Assembly: GCA_964023205.1 (NCBI GenBank)
Contig: OZ026847.1
Location: forward strand, 34,661,913 to 34,725,912
Direction of reading: 5' to 3'
DNA from: Lutraria lutraria
Lineage: Eukaryota; Mollusca; Bivalvia; Venerida; Mactridae
Length of the DNA stretch: 64,000 nt
Part shown: positions 29,761 through 40,750 of the stretch, piece by piece
Layout: each line of letters starts with the position of its first letter
Numbering within the stretch: the stretch's first letter is position 1
The notes under the pieces: generated by a model
The model's database searches: none
What the model was told of the DNA's origin: nothing
The model's input: the letters and a program-made list of their open reading frames with translations, nothing else
Made by a program: the position numbers and the translations under genes

Positions 29761-32700
29761 GACAAGCATGAAAAGCATGTTTCCATAGCCTCGTGGAATA
29801 TTGAAGGCTTAGCAAATTGCATTGACGATGAAGACTTTGTAAATTTCTTATGTTGTTTTGATATATTTTTTACATGTGAAACTTGGCAAAGCAAAGATCG
29901 TAACTATGATATAGAGGGTTATAGCACGTGTATTTTACCTCGGCCTCAATCTATGAATACTAATAATAAACGTGGTCACGGTGGTTTATGTTTATTTTAT
30001 AAAACAACACTGTCTGATGGTATTGAAATAATGGATTGTGATAGCAATGGTATCATATGGGTAAAATTGAACAAGCGGTTTTTTCGTACGGATGATGATA
30101 TTTATGTATGTTTCTGTTACATTCCTCCACAGAATTCTGTTTATTTCGCTCTGCATCCAACAGGTTTCTTCGAAAGTTTAGAAACTAAAGTTCGCAAATA
30201 TTCCTCTTTAGGTAAAGTTTCGATCATTGGGGATCTTAATGCAAGAACTGGTACTAAGCCAGATTATCTGCTTTCAGATGACAACCTAGGTAGATATTGT
30301 GACAATGTAGAAATAGACTATAATTCGAGTAATGATAACACATTGACCGTTAGAAAAAACATGGATACAGTTGTTAATTCGTCTGGAAACAAGCTATTAG
30401 ATATTTGTATAAACTCTAAGTTGAACATTGTGAATGGTAGAGTTGGCAACGATAGTAATGTTGGTAAATACACATTTATGTCAACCATTGGTAACAGTAC
30501 GATTGATTATGTTATTATGTCACGTGATTTGTTTTCCTATGTACGTAATTTTGTTGTACATGACATGTTTTCTTTTTCATCTCATATGCCGATACATGTT
30601 GATCTTGATATATTTTGCTCAATTGATGATAGTGGTAAAAATGACGCTAGATATGAAAAACTTAATTGGGATGTTTCTTATGCTGATTCATTTCGTGAAC
30701 TTGTTAACTCAGATTTAAACTCTTTTAACCAGATTGCTGATAGAATATTAGGTAATGATTTAGATATTCACGATGGTATTAAGTCATTGTCAGATTTACT
30801 TTATGAAAAGGCTTTCAATTTATGTGGTGCTACCATAAATACGAAAGCTAATAAGAACAAAGACAACACTCGTAACTTCAAAAGTCCGTGGTTCAACGAC
30901 GAATGTGAAAACGCGCGGCGTGATTTTAAGCGAGCAAACAAAAATTATAACAAAGATAGATCTGATTTTAATCGGAATATTTTAATCGAGAAAAGAAAGA
31001 AGTATAAAGGCACTATACGTAAAGAAAAATCGTTGTTCAATTCTAAAAATAAAAATAAATTACATAATCTTGCTACAACTCAACCTCAAGCATTTTGGAA
31101 AGAAGTTAAGAAACTTAAACAAACAAAAAATGATAATACTATTGATATAGATGTTTTTTATGATCATTTTAGGAATTTATTTTCGGATGATACATATTTC
31201 ACTAACGATCTTGTGGAAGAAAGTATATCGGAGGATAATTTTATGCAAAATATACAAATTGACGAATTAGACTGTGAAATAACTGAAAGTGAAATAATTA
31301 AGGCAATTTCTAGTCTTAAGGCAGGAAAAAGTGGGTCGGATGATAAACTAATTCCAGAATTATTTATCTCATGTAAATTTATTATAGCACCTATGTTATG
31401 TAAAGTATTCAACCATATGTTTGATAACTGTGTATATCCCGAGTATTGGACAAAGGGCACGATCGTTCCAGTTCCGAAAAAGGGAGATAAAAACAATGTA
31501 AACAATTATCGCGGAATAACTTTGACAAGTATATTTTCAAAAATATTTTCTATCTTACTCGATAATCGTCTACGACAATGGGCTAGTGATAATAACATTT
31601 TGTCCGATAATCAGTTTGGTTTTGTTAAAAACAGAAGTACAGTGGACTGCATTTTTGTTTTAACTTCAATTATCGACAAAGTAGTGAATAATGAAAAGAA
31701 GAAAGTATATTGTTCTTTTATCGATTTTAAGAAATGCTTTGATTATGTTTATAGAAATGGTATCTGGTTCAAATTAATACAACAAGGTGTGTCTACAAAG
31801 ATTGTTAAAATGCTGCAAAAAATGTACGAAAGTGTGAAATCGTGTGTCAAGGTCAAAGGTTGTCTTTCTGAATATTTTGATAGTTATATGGGTGTTAAAC
31901 AAGGTGAACCTTTGTCACCATTATTGTTTATATTATTTGTGAATGACATGAAATCTTATTTACAAAACACATCTGATGATGTTTTTACTCTAGATCAATT
32001 ACAAATATTCTTACTTTTGTTCGCCGACGATACAGCTATATTTGCCTATTCTAAAGCTGATTTACAGCTATTATTAAACAAATTGCACTGCTACTGTAAT
32101 GAGTGGGGAATATCTGTTAACATAAACAAAACTGTCGTTATGGTTTTCAAGAAAGGAAATAGAGTCGAAAATGTGGATTTATTTTATGATGGTAATAAAC
32201 TTCAAATAGTCAAAACATTTACGTATTTAGGTGTTACACTATCATCAAACAGCAGTTTCTATCAAGCGCAAAAATCACTCTCTAACCAAGCAAATAGAGC
32301 ACTTTATTCTCTTAATTCACTTTTTGATGTTCTCTCTATGAAAATTTCTGAAAAAATAAAATTGTTTGATGCTATGATTATGCCAATACTAAGTTATGGA
32401 TGTGAAATATGGGGTTTTCATAAATCACCAGATATTGAAAAAGTACATATAAAATTCTTGAAACAATTGCTTTGCGTTCATTCTAAAACTTCAAATGCGG
32501 CCGTTTATGGCGAATTTGGACGATATCCACTTTTAGTTAGGAGAAAAATTAGAATTATAAGGTACTGGTATAGAATTTTGAAAGCCCCAAACTCATTAAT
32601 GTTCAAGTTACTGAATCTAAAAAATGATGAGGGAGAATCAATAAACTCTTGGTCAGTAAATGTTAAGTCATTACTATGTAATCTTGGTTTTTCGTACCTA

Positions 32701-33204
32701 TGGGATAGTGTAAACATAAGCATGTTTGAAATTAACTGTGTAATTCAGAGAATTATTGACAATTATACACAAAGTTGGTTTAGTGATTTAAATTGTTTTT
32801 CAAGATTGGAATGTTATAGAAGCTTTAAAACAAGTTTTGAATTTGAAAATTATCTCAATTGTATTAACAATGATAAATATAGACTATCAATGGCCCGATT
32901 TAGATGTTCAGCACACAAACTTGCTATTGAAGAGGGAAGATGTAGAAATATGGAGAAAAGCCAGCGTATTTGCAAATTATGTAATATGAATCAAGTAGAA
33001 ACAGAGTATCATTTTCTTTTAGTTTGTCCTTTTTATCTTAATCTTAGGAAAACACATCTTCAAAAATATTATTATACATGGCCAAATCGTCAGAAGTTTA
33101 GATCATTGATGAATTTGAGAAGTAATATAAAAGTAATTAAACTTGCATCTTTCATTCATTTTGCCACGTTATCAAGGGATTCCTTCTTAATACAAGCAAG
33201 ATAA
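29761..33204 (+). CDS. LINE A ORF2 protein: AP endonuclease and reverse transcriptase
   Basis: The open frame runs 1147 codons from the codon after the ORF1 stop. Residues 1-240 form an APE-type endonuclease: SWNIEG near the start, CETW, GDLNARTG, STIDYVI and a final SSHMPI where most family members have SDHxP. Residues about 480-800 form the reverse transcriptase: PVPKKGD, FIDFKKCFDY with catalytic D655, GVKQGEPLSPLLF and FADD with D756 and D757. The C-terminus has a CCHC-type finger (CKLCN..H..C). The first ATG in frame is 29953, which would drop the catalytic Asn and Glu of the endonuclease. Translation by readthrough or non-AUG reinitiation is therefore likely. No stop or frameshift is present, so the copy may be recent. 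Confidence 0.88.
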   Translation, partial: DKHEKHVSIASWNIEGLANCIDDEDFVNFLCCFDIFFTCETWQSKDRNYDIEGYSTCILPRPQSMNTNNKRGHGGLCLFYKTTLSDGIEIMDCDSNGIIWVKLNKRFFRTDDDIYVCFCYIPPQNSVYFALHPTGFFESLETKVRKYSSLGKVSIIGDLNARTGTKPDYLLSDDNLGRYCDNVEIDYNSSNDNTLTVRKNMDTVVNSSGNKLLDICINSKLNIVNGRVGNDSNVGKYTFMSTIGNSTIDYVIMSRDLFSYVRNFVVHDMFSFSSHMPIHVDLDIFCSIDDSGKNDARYEKLNWDVSYADSFRELVNSDLNSFNQIADRILGNDLDIHDGIKSLSDLLYEKAFNLCGATINTKANKNKDNTRNFKSPWFNDECENARRDFKRANKNYNKDRSDFNRNILIEKRKKYKGTIRKEKSLFNSKNKNKLHNLATTQPQAFWKEVKKLKQTKNDNTIDIDVFYDHFRNLFSDDTYFTNDLVEESISEDNFMQNIQIDELDCEITESEIIKAISSLKAGKSGSDDKLIPELFISCKFIIAPMLCKVFNHMFDNCVYPEYWTKGTIVPVPKKGDKNNVNNYRGITLTSIFSKIFSILLDNRLRQWASDNNILSDNQFGFVKNRSTVDCIFVLTSIIDKVVNNEKKKVYCSFIDFKKCFDYVYRNGIWFKLIQQGVSTKIVKMLQKMYESVKSCVKVKGCLSEYFDSYMGVKQGEPLSPLLFILFVNDMKSYLQNTSDDVFTLDQLQIFLLLFADDTAIFAYSKADLQLLLNKLHCYCNEWGISVNINKTVVMVFKKGNRVENVDLFYDGNKLQIVKTFTYLGVTLSSNSSFYQAQKSLSNQANRALYSLNSLFDVLSMKISEKIKLFDAMIMPILSYGCEIWGFHKSPDIEKVHIKFLKQLLCVHSKTSNAAVYGEFGRYPLLVRRKIRIIRYWYRILKAPNSLMFKLLNLKNDEGESINSWSVNVKSLLCNLGFSYLWDSVNISMFEINCVIQRIIDNYTQSWFSDLNCFSRLECYRSFKTSFEFENYLNCINNDKYRLSMARFRCSAHKLAIEEGRCRNMEKSQRICKLCNMNQVETEYHFLLVCPFYLNLRKTHLQKYYYTWPNRQKFRSLMNLRSNIKVIKLASFIHFATLSRDSFLIQAR

Positions 33205-33530
33205 TTGTTTTCTTTTTTTATTCTTAAACTGAAAACTCATGTTAGAAAGAAAAACTACAAATTTGTAGAACTTTATGACTATTTTACTCATAACAACATT
33301 ATAGTATATATTTAGGATAATTACATTAATTCATATTATTAACATCAATTGTATATGATATTGCTTTTTCACATAATCAAGTATATATGCTTTTCATTGT
33401 ACATGTATTATCATTATTTATAAGATCATTGTACCGCCAATGTAAATGTAAATAATTTAATTCATTTGGCGATGAACTGTTAAAGTTAAAAGCCAATAAA
33501 ATATTTGACTTTGACTTTGACTTGACTATC

Positions 33531-34404
33531 ATATAAATTTTTTACCAGTCCACCCAAGAGGGCTAGTCATGCATACAAAATGGGAGTGACATAAATTAAA
33601 ACGACCAATTAAAATACATGTACATAAATTCTGAAACTAGAAGAAAGGGTATTTTTGAAGACAGAACGATTAAATGATATACTTAAAGAAACGCAACATA
33701 TAAGCCGCATTAAGCTAATTATCACCTTCTTTGTTTGGTCAGTTATGCAAAAGTAGTTGCTATTGAAACAAAATGTTCAAGCCACGTACACAGACAGAAA
33801 AGAGGACTAAACTAAGGCGAATGACGATAAAGCTAGAATGCAGTATATGAGATTATCAAGTGTTATAGACAAACAAATAATTGAACATCTTAATGTATTC
33901 AAACATTATAAATACAAGAACACAGAGACATAAAAATACAAAATAAACCCAGCATAACAGTATACCTATTATAACTCAAAATACATATGTATACAATAGG
34001 CCTATTTATTCAAACGCACGTTTATATTTCTTTATCTGCTGAGCTATTTATGACAGAATTCATACATGTATCTAACGTACCCAATATTAGTAAGTCAAAA
34101 AAACCTGTTCTAGTGGCCACCTCCGAATTCAGACCACCCTGTGAATGAAGGCGACTCTTTTTAAATAAGTATCGGATTAAATAAAACAAAATGACCACCA
34201 AATAAAGACCACCTGTCAATAAAGGCATCATTTCGTCTTTCCCAAGGGTGGCCTTTGTTCACGTGTTTGACTGTATATTATACTACTGAGTTACATAAAT
34301 ATATCAGGGACACTACAGTACGTGGTATATTATTATTAGGTCATATTGAGTCTCTGCATAGTCCGTACTATTTACTTCTACACTTTCGTGATTTGGTAAA
34401 ATCG
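33531..34404. other. Intergenic with a pogo/Tigger-like fragment
   Basis: No gene seen. On the minus strand 34275-34090 begins CAGTCAAACACGTGAACAAAG and contains repeated GACCACC/GGTGGTC blocks, the style of pogo/Tigger terminal sequence (CAGTNAAAC). The family call is tentative. Confidence 0.35.
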
Positions 34405-34487
34405 TTTTAAAAACAATCCGTAGATGATTACAAGTTTCAGCAGACGGTTATGATTTATAACGATTGAATACGCCCTCTGATCAGAGG
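34405..34487 (+). repeat. Relic of B-box repeat-unit spacer
   Basis: CAGCAGACGGTTATGATTTA and the following TAACGATTGAATACGCCC match 11745-11780 (and its copies near 16190 and 20630) with few changes. It suggests that a further repeat unit once lay here. Confidence 0.6.
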
Positions 34488-35149
34488 CGCCGGAACTGGG
34501 GCGGCAGATCGCCGCCCAAATATTTCGGCAAAAAAAGAAGAAATTTCGGCATTTGTTTTTTTCGGAACCATAAATGTTTCAAATTTCTCAAATTTATTGT
34601 CGATAATACATCTAAATCATAACATAACATATGTTGTTATGTTATATAACATCTAAATCAAAGCGCGACGAGGTGTAACCTTGGTGATGACGGGCCGCTT
34701 CGGGTCGGGTAATCAACTATCGGTTAATTGTATTCAACGGAGTGTAATAGTGGTAGGTGTCAACCAATTAACGTATTCATTGATTGTCGGTTATGGACAA
34801 ATAATTAAGTCAAGTAGATCAATTAAGAAAATGCTGATTAAGGGGAAGGTGTTCAAACAGTTTTTTTAATGTCGGCTGTGTTTGAATAAAATTCATTTTA
34901 ATTGCATTAACTCTATATATTAATATATAGCGCGAATATGGCGGTCATGATTTTTTTCTCTATCGACTAGATACTAAAAAGCAATAAATTCTGTGTTTTG
35001 AACAATGAAAATTGTATGCCAATTGGAGATTAATTCACAATCACAATGTTAATCGTGTTCCTGTGGATATATTTGGACATTTTGTGATTAATATGGACAT
35101 TAGCTGTAATCTCCTTTGTGCATTTTACGCGGGATAATGCACGCTTTTT
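34488..35149. other. Non-coding, repeat-like
   Basis: CAGAGGCGCCGGAACTGGGG at about 34493 resembles an hAT-style end (CAGRG), but no matching right end was found. The open frame at 34681-34869 looks like noise. Confidence 0.3.
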
Positions 35150-35310
35150 TCACAGTTGACGGCACCAGTTACTAACTACAATTTCATTCAGATCATTCGA
35201 TAACATTTTGTGTAAATAGTCTGTGTACCACTGTGCTTATATTAGTGTTGGAGTTGATTTACATGGATTGTGATTTGTTTTTCATGAAGTAATTACAGAC
35301 TCAGTTTTGA

Positions 35311-36364
35311 ATGGGGGCTAAATCAAAACAAAAGAAACGGACTAAATCACAAGCCTCTCCAGAATCGGTAAATATAATCCCCGATAAACGTTCTGCTACG
35401 GAAATTAATCGTCCAAATATGGCTCAGCAACAGTCCGCTTCGCAGATACCTACAACTCCCATACAACAGGGCTTCCTGGCATCATTACCCCCTTACCCAG
35501 TTAACCACCAACTGTATTATTCACCACCAATGACCGAACAATCTCCAGCAAGTATTAATTTGCATCAAACGATGATGGACAAACTTGAAAGAATGGATAA
35601 AAAATTAAATAAACTTGATGCCATTGAACAACAAGTACAATCTATTACTCAGAAAACGACATTGTTAGATAATAGAGTATCTTCACTCGAGTCGTCATTG
35701 TCAGATAATAATAAAAAAAATGTGCGACATTGAACGGAGCAGAATCATGGACTCCCAAATTTGTGAAGAAATAAAAGCTAAACAAACTATTATTGATAAA
35801 AATCTGATGGCTGACCGAACACAGATTGATAGTATGTCACGTGATTTGAATACCTTGCGAGAGAACAATACTGATCTAAACGAACAAATTATTGACCTAC
35901 AATCGAGATCGATGCGTGACAACCTCTTATTCCACGGAATAAGTGAAAGCAGCTCATTTGAAGAGAGAAAGATTGAAAACTGTATTGAAAAAATCTATAA
36001 ATTTTGTGAGGATGAATTAAAAATGGAGAATCCTAAAGCTAGCATAAAAATTGACAGAGCACATCGCATTGGGAAATTCTCACAAGGTAGAAATCGACCA
36101 ATCGTCGCCAAATTTAATTTCTATCAAGATAAGTTAGAAATTAAACGCAGATCTTACGAATCGTCAAACCAAGATCGGAAGTTTGGAGTATCTGATCAAT
36201 ATCCCCAGGCCATCCGGGATCGCAGAAAAAAATTAGTTCCAGCGCTTATTGAAGCTAAGCGTAATAACAAAACCGCAAAATTGGTGTACGACAAATTGTA
36301 CATTAACGGTCAAATGTTTACTGCTGATAACGTGCATCTACTCAATAACGATAACTCCAGATAG
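35311..36364 (+). pseudogene. LINE B ORF1, frameshifted
   Basis: Two overlapping frames make one L1 ORF1p-like protein. Frame 1, 35311-35733, has the basic N-terminus, Pro/Tyr/Gln stretch and coiled-coil start. Frame 2, 35720-36364, has the coiled-coil end, SMRDNLLFHGISE (RRM start), DRAHRIG and SDQYPQAIRDRRKKLVP. The shift falls in a run of eight A at about 35711-35718, so a one-base slip is the likely cause. As in LINE A, the frame ends in TAG followed by GAC. Confidence 0.8.
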
Positions 36365-39300
36365 GACGCTCACACAAATAAGTTATCGTTCTTACTTTGG
36401 AATGTCAACGGAATAAGCAAAAAACTTGATGACTGTGACTTTATAAACTTTGTTTCGGATTACGATATACTTCTTCTTACAGAAACTTGGATATCGCAAC
36501 ATTCTAATGTTAATCTAACTGGGTATAAACATTTCACATGTGCTAGACCAAAATTTAATCGTGCGGCTAGGCGCAATAGTGGTGGTATAATTGTATATTA
36601 TAAAGAAATTTATCACAACTATCTACAGCTCATTAGCATAAATAATATTGGTATTTTGTGGTTTAAACTTAGCAAAGATTTTACTGGATATGAAAATGAT
36701 ACGTATTTCTGTGTCTGTTATATACCACCCGAAAACTCTTCTGTATACACAAATACTAAATCTCCTATGTTTAATGGTGATTACTTTGATGTATTGAACA
36801 GTGATATTATGCGTTATAATGATTTAGGAATGGTATATGTTACTGGTGATTTTAATGCACGCACGGGATTGTTGCCTGACTTTGTATCTAATATTCAGTT
36901 AGATCGTTTTGTGGACTTACCTACGGATGATGAAGTATTGTATACTTTACCTGTACGGAAAAATAATGATGTGTGTATAAATCCGTTTGGCCAACATTTA
37001 TTAAATCTTTGTAAATGTAATGATTTATGTATTGTAAACGGTAGATTAGAACAAGGAAATTTTACTTTTAATTCTTTGCACAGAAATAAACACATTGCCA
37101 GTACAGTAGACTATTTAATTTCAATGAAAAAATATTTTCACTATGTTTCGAATATGTGTGTCCTTGATATGAATGAATTTTCAGATCATTGTCCTATTGT
37201 TTTTACATTGTCTTGCTTTTGTAGCAGGAATGGTTTAACTCTATATTACTGTTGTGTACACTTTTTAACTATTTATTTATGATAACATTGTTTTCTGTAT
37301 TAATCAAGTAGTTTGATTGTTAAGATTTTGTAGCCTGTCCATATACTGTTTTGTGTAAACACTAATCAATGTATAATTACTATGTCTAGAGTATACTTCA
37401 TGAATCTCATGCTATTACAAATGTATCTTACCAGTTGCTCATGTTTCATGGGAATGTAATCCATTTTGGCGGGAATTTTTAGTATATAAGTCAGCGAAAT
37501 CTTATTATCTTTGCCTTTCTTATTGGACTCCATAGGTAACGTTTACCTTTTGTTTCAAAGACTGGTCACTTCACTTAAAATTCAATTTAGGGTTAAATTT
37601 TTGTCCAATTTAGCTTTGTTAGAAATTAACTTTAATAATTAAATTCAGTAGATAATAAACAGGCACCATTAGACATTGTATTATGTATTTATAAATATAT
37701 AATATCAGGATAAACTTAAATAAAATATATAGATCTTGTATAGTGAGTTATCATCTTTTATTTGCAATTAGTGTATAGTTATAAAGAAAACAAATACATG
37801 TATAACTTGATAAAACCACGATAGAACCTGGGTTGAAAGAATTATGCCTCCTGTTACACTTTCAACATACTTCGTATAATATTGACAGTAGTTGTAATGT
37901 TGATAAAATTACTTGGGATAGTAGTAGAAAAACTGACTTTATTTCTAGTCTTGAACAGAATAGACATTTATTTGATGATATTTCAAATAAGTTAACTGTA
38001 GTAATAATGAATCTGACATAAATCAATGTATACAACAGTTCTCTAGTATAATACATGATATCTCATTCAAATTATTTGGTCTGACGTATGTTCAGAATAG
38101 CAGATCATCTTCTCATAGTAAGAAGAAATCTGTTTGGTTTAATGATGATTGTAGATTGGCTAAATCAGTATTCCTTGATGCTAAAAGAAGGTATAAAAAT
38201 GATCCATCAAATTGTAATAAAGTATCTTTTCTTCAAGCTCGGGCATCGTTTGCTAAAACCAAGCGGAAATGTAAGAAATCGTTTTATTGTAATGAGGGAG
38301 TAAAATTGTCATCTTTGTGTAAATCTTCTCCCAGAAAATTTTGGAAATATATCAATAAATTTAAAAATAATTCATTACGTTCAAGCAATGTCGGAATTGA
38401 TGATTTTATTAAGCATTTTGAAACTATTTCTAATACGCCTCATTGTGACTTTAGTAGCGATAATTATACACAGTCTCGTGATAATCCATTATTCATTAAT
38501 CAATTAGATGCGCCTATTACAGTAGATGAAATCGTTAAAACTTTAAAGAACCTGAAACGTAATAAAACTTGCGATCTGGATGGTAATTTCGCCGATTTTT
38601 TTATTGACGCTAGTGATTTTATTTCTCCGTATCTTAGTGTTTTATTTAACAGAATCTTTGACTCTGGTATCTATCCAGAGCAATAGTCTAAAGGAGCTAT
38701 CATACCGATTTTTAAAAAAGGTGATGCTACATGTCCTGCAAATTACAGGGGAATCACCATAATAAATGTTTTAGCTAAAGTATTTTCTCTACTTTTACGT
38801 AACAGAATAAACAAATGGTCTGAAGATGATAATATTTTCAATGATTGTCAATATGGATTTCGTGACAACAGGTCAACATCTGATGCTATATTTATTCTAC
38901 ACAGTGTAATACAGAAAATACTACAAAAAAATAAGAAATTATGGTGTGTCTTTATTGATTACGAACGCGCTTTCGATACAGTTATTAGGGATGCTTTATG
39001 GGTAAAATTATTGAACTCGGGTCTGAGTTGTAAAATGTTAAATATTTTGAAAAGTATTTATAGTGATGTTACTCTTTGACAGGGTTAATCTCTCAGTAAA
39101 AACTAAATTCTATTTGTTTGACACTTTAGTTGTACCTATTCTTTTGTATGGGGCTGAAATATGGGGAGTATATAATTATAAAGAAATAGATAAATTACAT
39201 ATAAGAATTTGTAAGCGCATTCTAGGTGTTCATAAACATACACCGAACTATGCAGTACTTGGAGAACTTGGTAGGTTTCCTTTGTATGTCATTGCTAAAG

Positions 39301-39923
39301 AAAGGTCTTTAAAATTTTGGTTAAGAATCATGAAAAATCCAAATTCACAATTGTATGAAATTTACCAAAGTCAATGTAATATAAATAACAGTAATTCTTG
39401 GGCTTACAAACTGAATAGGGCTATTGACAATTTAGGCTGTACACATGCATATTATAATTTTAATCCTAATGTCAATTATTATCTTCAGTTTAAAGTTAAA
39501 CTGGAAGACCAGTTCATTCAAAAATGGCGTATCACAAATAACGGAATGTCAAAATTGTACTATTTTAATAAATTTAAATTAAATTTTGACCTCTCAGAAT
39601 ATATTAATAAATTTGAAAATGATAAACTACGATGTGAATTTTCTAGATTTAGGCTCAGCTCTCATACTCTTGAAATAGAAACTGGTAGGATAAGAAATGT
39701 AGCTAGAGAAAATCGACTATGTAAAATGTGCAATTCCAATCAAATCGAATCAGAGTACCGTTTCATGATGTGTTGTCCAAAATATAATGTAATTAGGAAA
39801 AAATATTTAGGTAAAATTTCTTGGCCAAGTGTCATTAAATTCATTTCCATAATGTCAAATAATAATAAAAAATCTCTTTATAAAATTGCTAAATTTCTGC
39901 AAGAAGCTTTTTATATTAGTTAG
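36365..39923 (+). pseudogene. LINE B ORF2, disrupted
   Basis: The frame continues from the ORF1 stop without an ATG. The endonuclease is intact to about 37230 (LLWNVNG, TETW, GDFNARTG, STVDYLI, SDHCPI). Sequence at about 37232-37825 has no counterpart in LINE A and looks like an insertion. Coding similarity resumes near 37890. TAG replaces the Trp codon of the YPE-W-K block at 38684-38686. After 39065 about 500 bp are missing, including the FADD catalytic motif; the C-terminal part (39063-39923) with the CCHC finger is open. The copy cannot make a working reverse transcriptase. Confidence 0.85.
37232..37825. other. Insertion within LINE B ORF2
   Basis: AT-rich, no open frame. It interrupts the region between the endonuclease and the NWD/TWD block conserved in LINE A. 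No clear terminal inverted repeats or long target duplication were found, so the nature of the insert is unknown. Confidence 0.45.
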
Positions 39924-40100
39924 GAATCTTTAGAAAACCTGTAATTGTCTGTATTATGTATGTTCTCAACTGTTTTTCTTTATATATGTTCGTATGTATT
40001 TGTGTGAAACCATATTCGTGTATATAATGTTGTAAATGTTTATTGACCATAGGCACTCAGTGCCGATTTTTGTCAAATAAAGTATATTTATATAATTAAA

Positions 40101-40620
40101 AGAAAACAGAAATATGTGTATATGTATATACCTTGTCCTGCCTCACATTGATTTGTAATAAAAACACACCTAACCAACCTAGTAATTTAAAATTTCCTAA
40201 ACGATCTTTTGGCACAAAGAAACCAGAAAACCGTTCGTTCAATGCACAGTGGTTTAAGACTCATCCCTTGATTCACTATGATGAGGTAATTATTAATTTA
40301 GAATAATATAAACAAGTTTCAATAATGTATCTGAACAAGGGATCAAACAGGCAATCAGAAAATTATTTTTTGAATTATTTAATTGTGTGTCCGTGCATCC
40401 GTCTGTCATTTCATTTCATTCATTGACTAATTTAACTTATTAGCCTAGGTAACAATATTTTCTAATGCCACTCAGAACAATATTATTATTCCATGTGATT
40501 TATATCCCAACTAGTGCACAAAAAAAATAAAATCACAAACTTAAATGTTACCCAAAATTGGCCTGAATGCGTAATTAATGGTGGTAATTTGAAAAAAATC
40601 CTGGGAGACACCCCACTGAT
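40101..40620. other. Intergenic, nothing recognised
   Basis: AT-rich sequence upstream of copy 5 without a credible gene. Confidence 0.4.
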
Positions 40621-40741
40621 AATATTTTGGTTATGAAACTTCCCAAAATCCTCGAAACGGTTACGAAACGTTTCTGTACTGATCAAGGGAAGTAACTGCT
40701 GCGGGAAGTTTGGTAACTTCCCTTTCGTCGAAATCGAAAGT
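40621..40741 (+). promoter_or_regulatory. Promoter of B-box copy 5 with ISRE-like site
   Basis: GAAATCGAAAGT at 40730-40741 ends 9 bp before the ATG. Upstream are GAAACGTTTC (about 40666), GGAAGTTTGGTAACTTCC, which is a 7-bp inverted repeat around TGGT, and the block shared with the relic promoters of the tandem units (11838-11885). Confidence 0.6.
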
Positions 40742-40750
40742 AGGATAACA

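Larger units (their letters stand above)
28560..33530 (+). mobile_element. Full-length-looking L1-type LINE retrotransposon (LINE A)
   Basis: ORF1 (28624-29760) is followed directly in frame by ORF2 (29761-33204), then a 3' UTR with AATAAA at 33495-33500 and a short TTTGAC tandem tail at about 33506-33526. Both frames are uninterrupted apart from the TAG between them. The 5' limit is approximate. Confidence 0.85.
35150..40100 (+). mobile_element. Second L1-type LINE, inactivated (LINE B)
   Basis: Related to but distinct from LINE A. ORF1 has a frameshift; ORF2 has an internal insertion of about 0.6 kb, a nonsense codon and a deletion across the reverse transcriptase core. The 3' end lies near AAATAAAG at about 40075. 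Boundaries are approximate. Confidence 0.8.

Noticed and set aside
31164..31505. 113-residue minus frame
   Set aside because: It is antisense to LINE A reverse transcriptase.
34681..34869. 62-residue frame
   Set aside because: No domain, promoter or conservation signal is visible, and it lies in repeat-like DNA.
35711..35718. Programmed frameshift in the A8 run of LINE B ORF1
   Set aside because: LINE A ORF1 needs no frameshift and LINE B has several other disabling lesions, so a simple indel is more likely.
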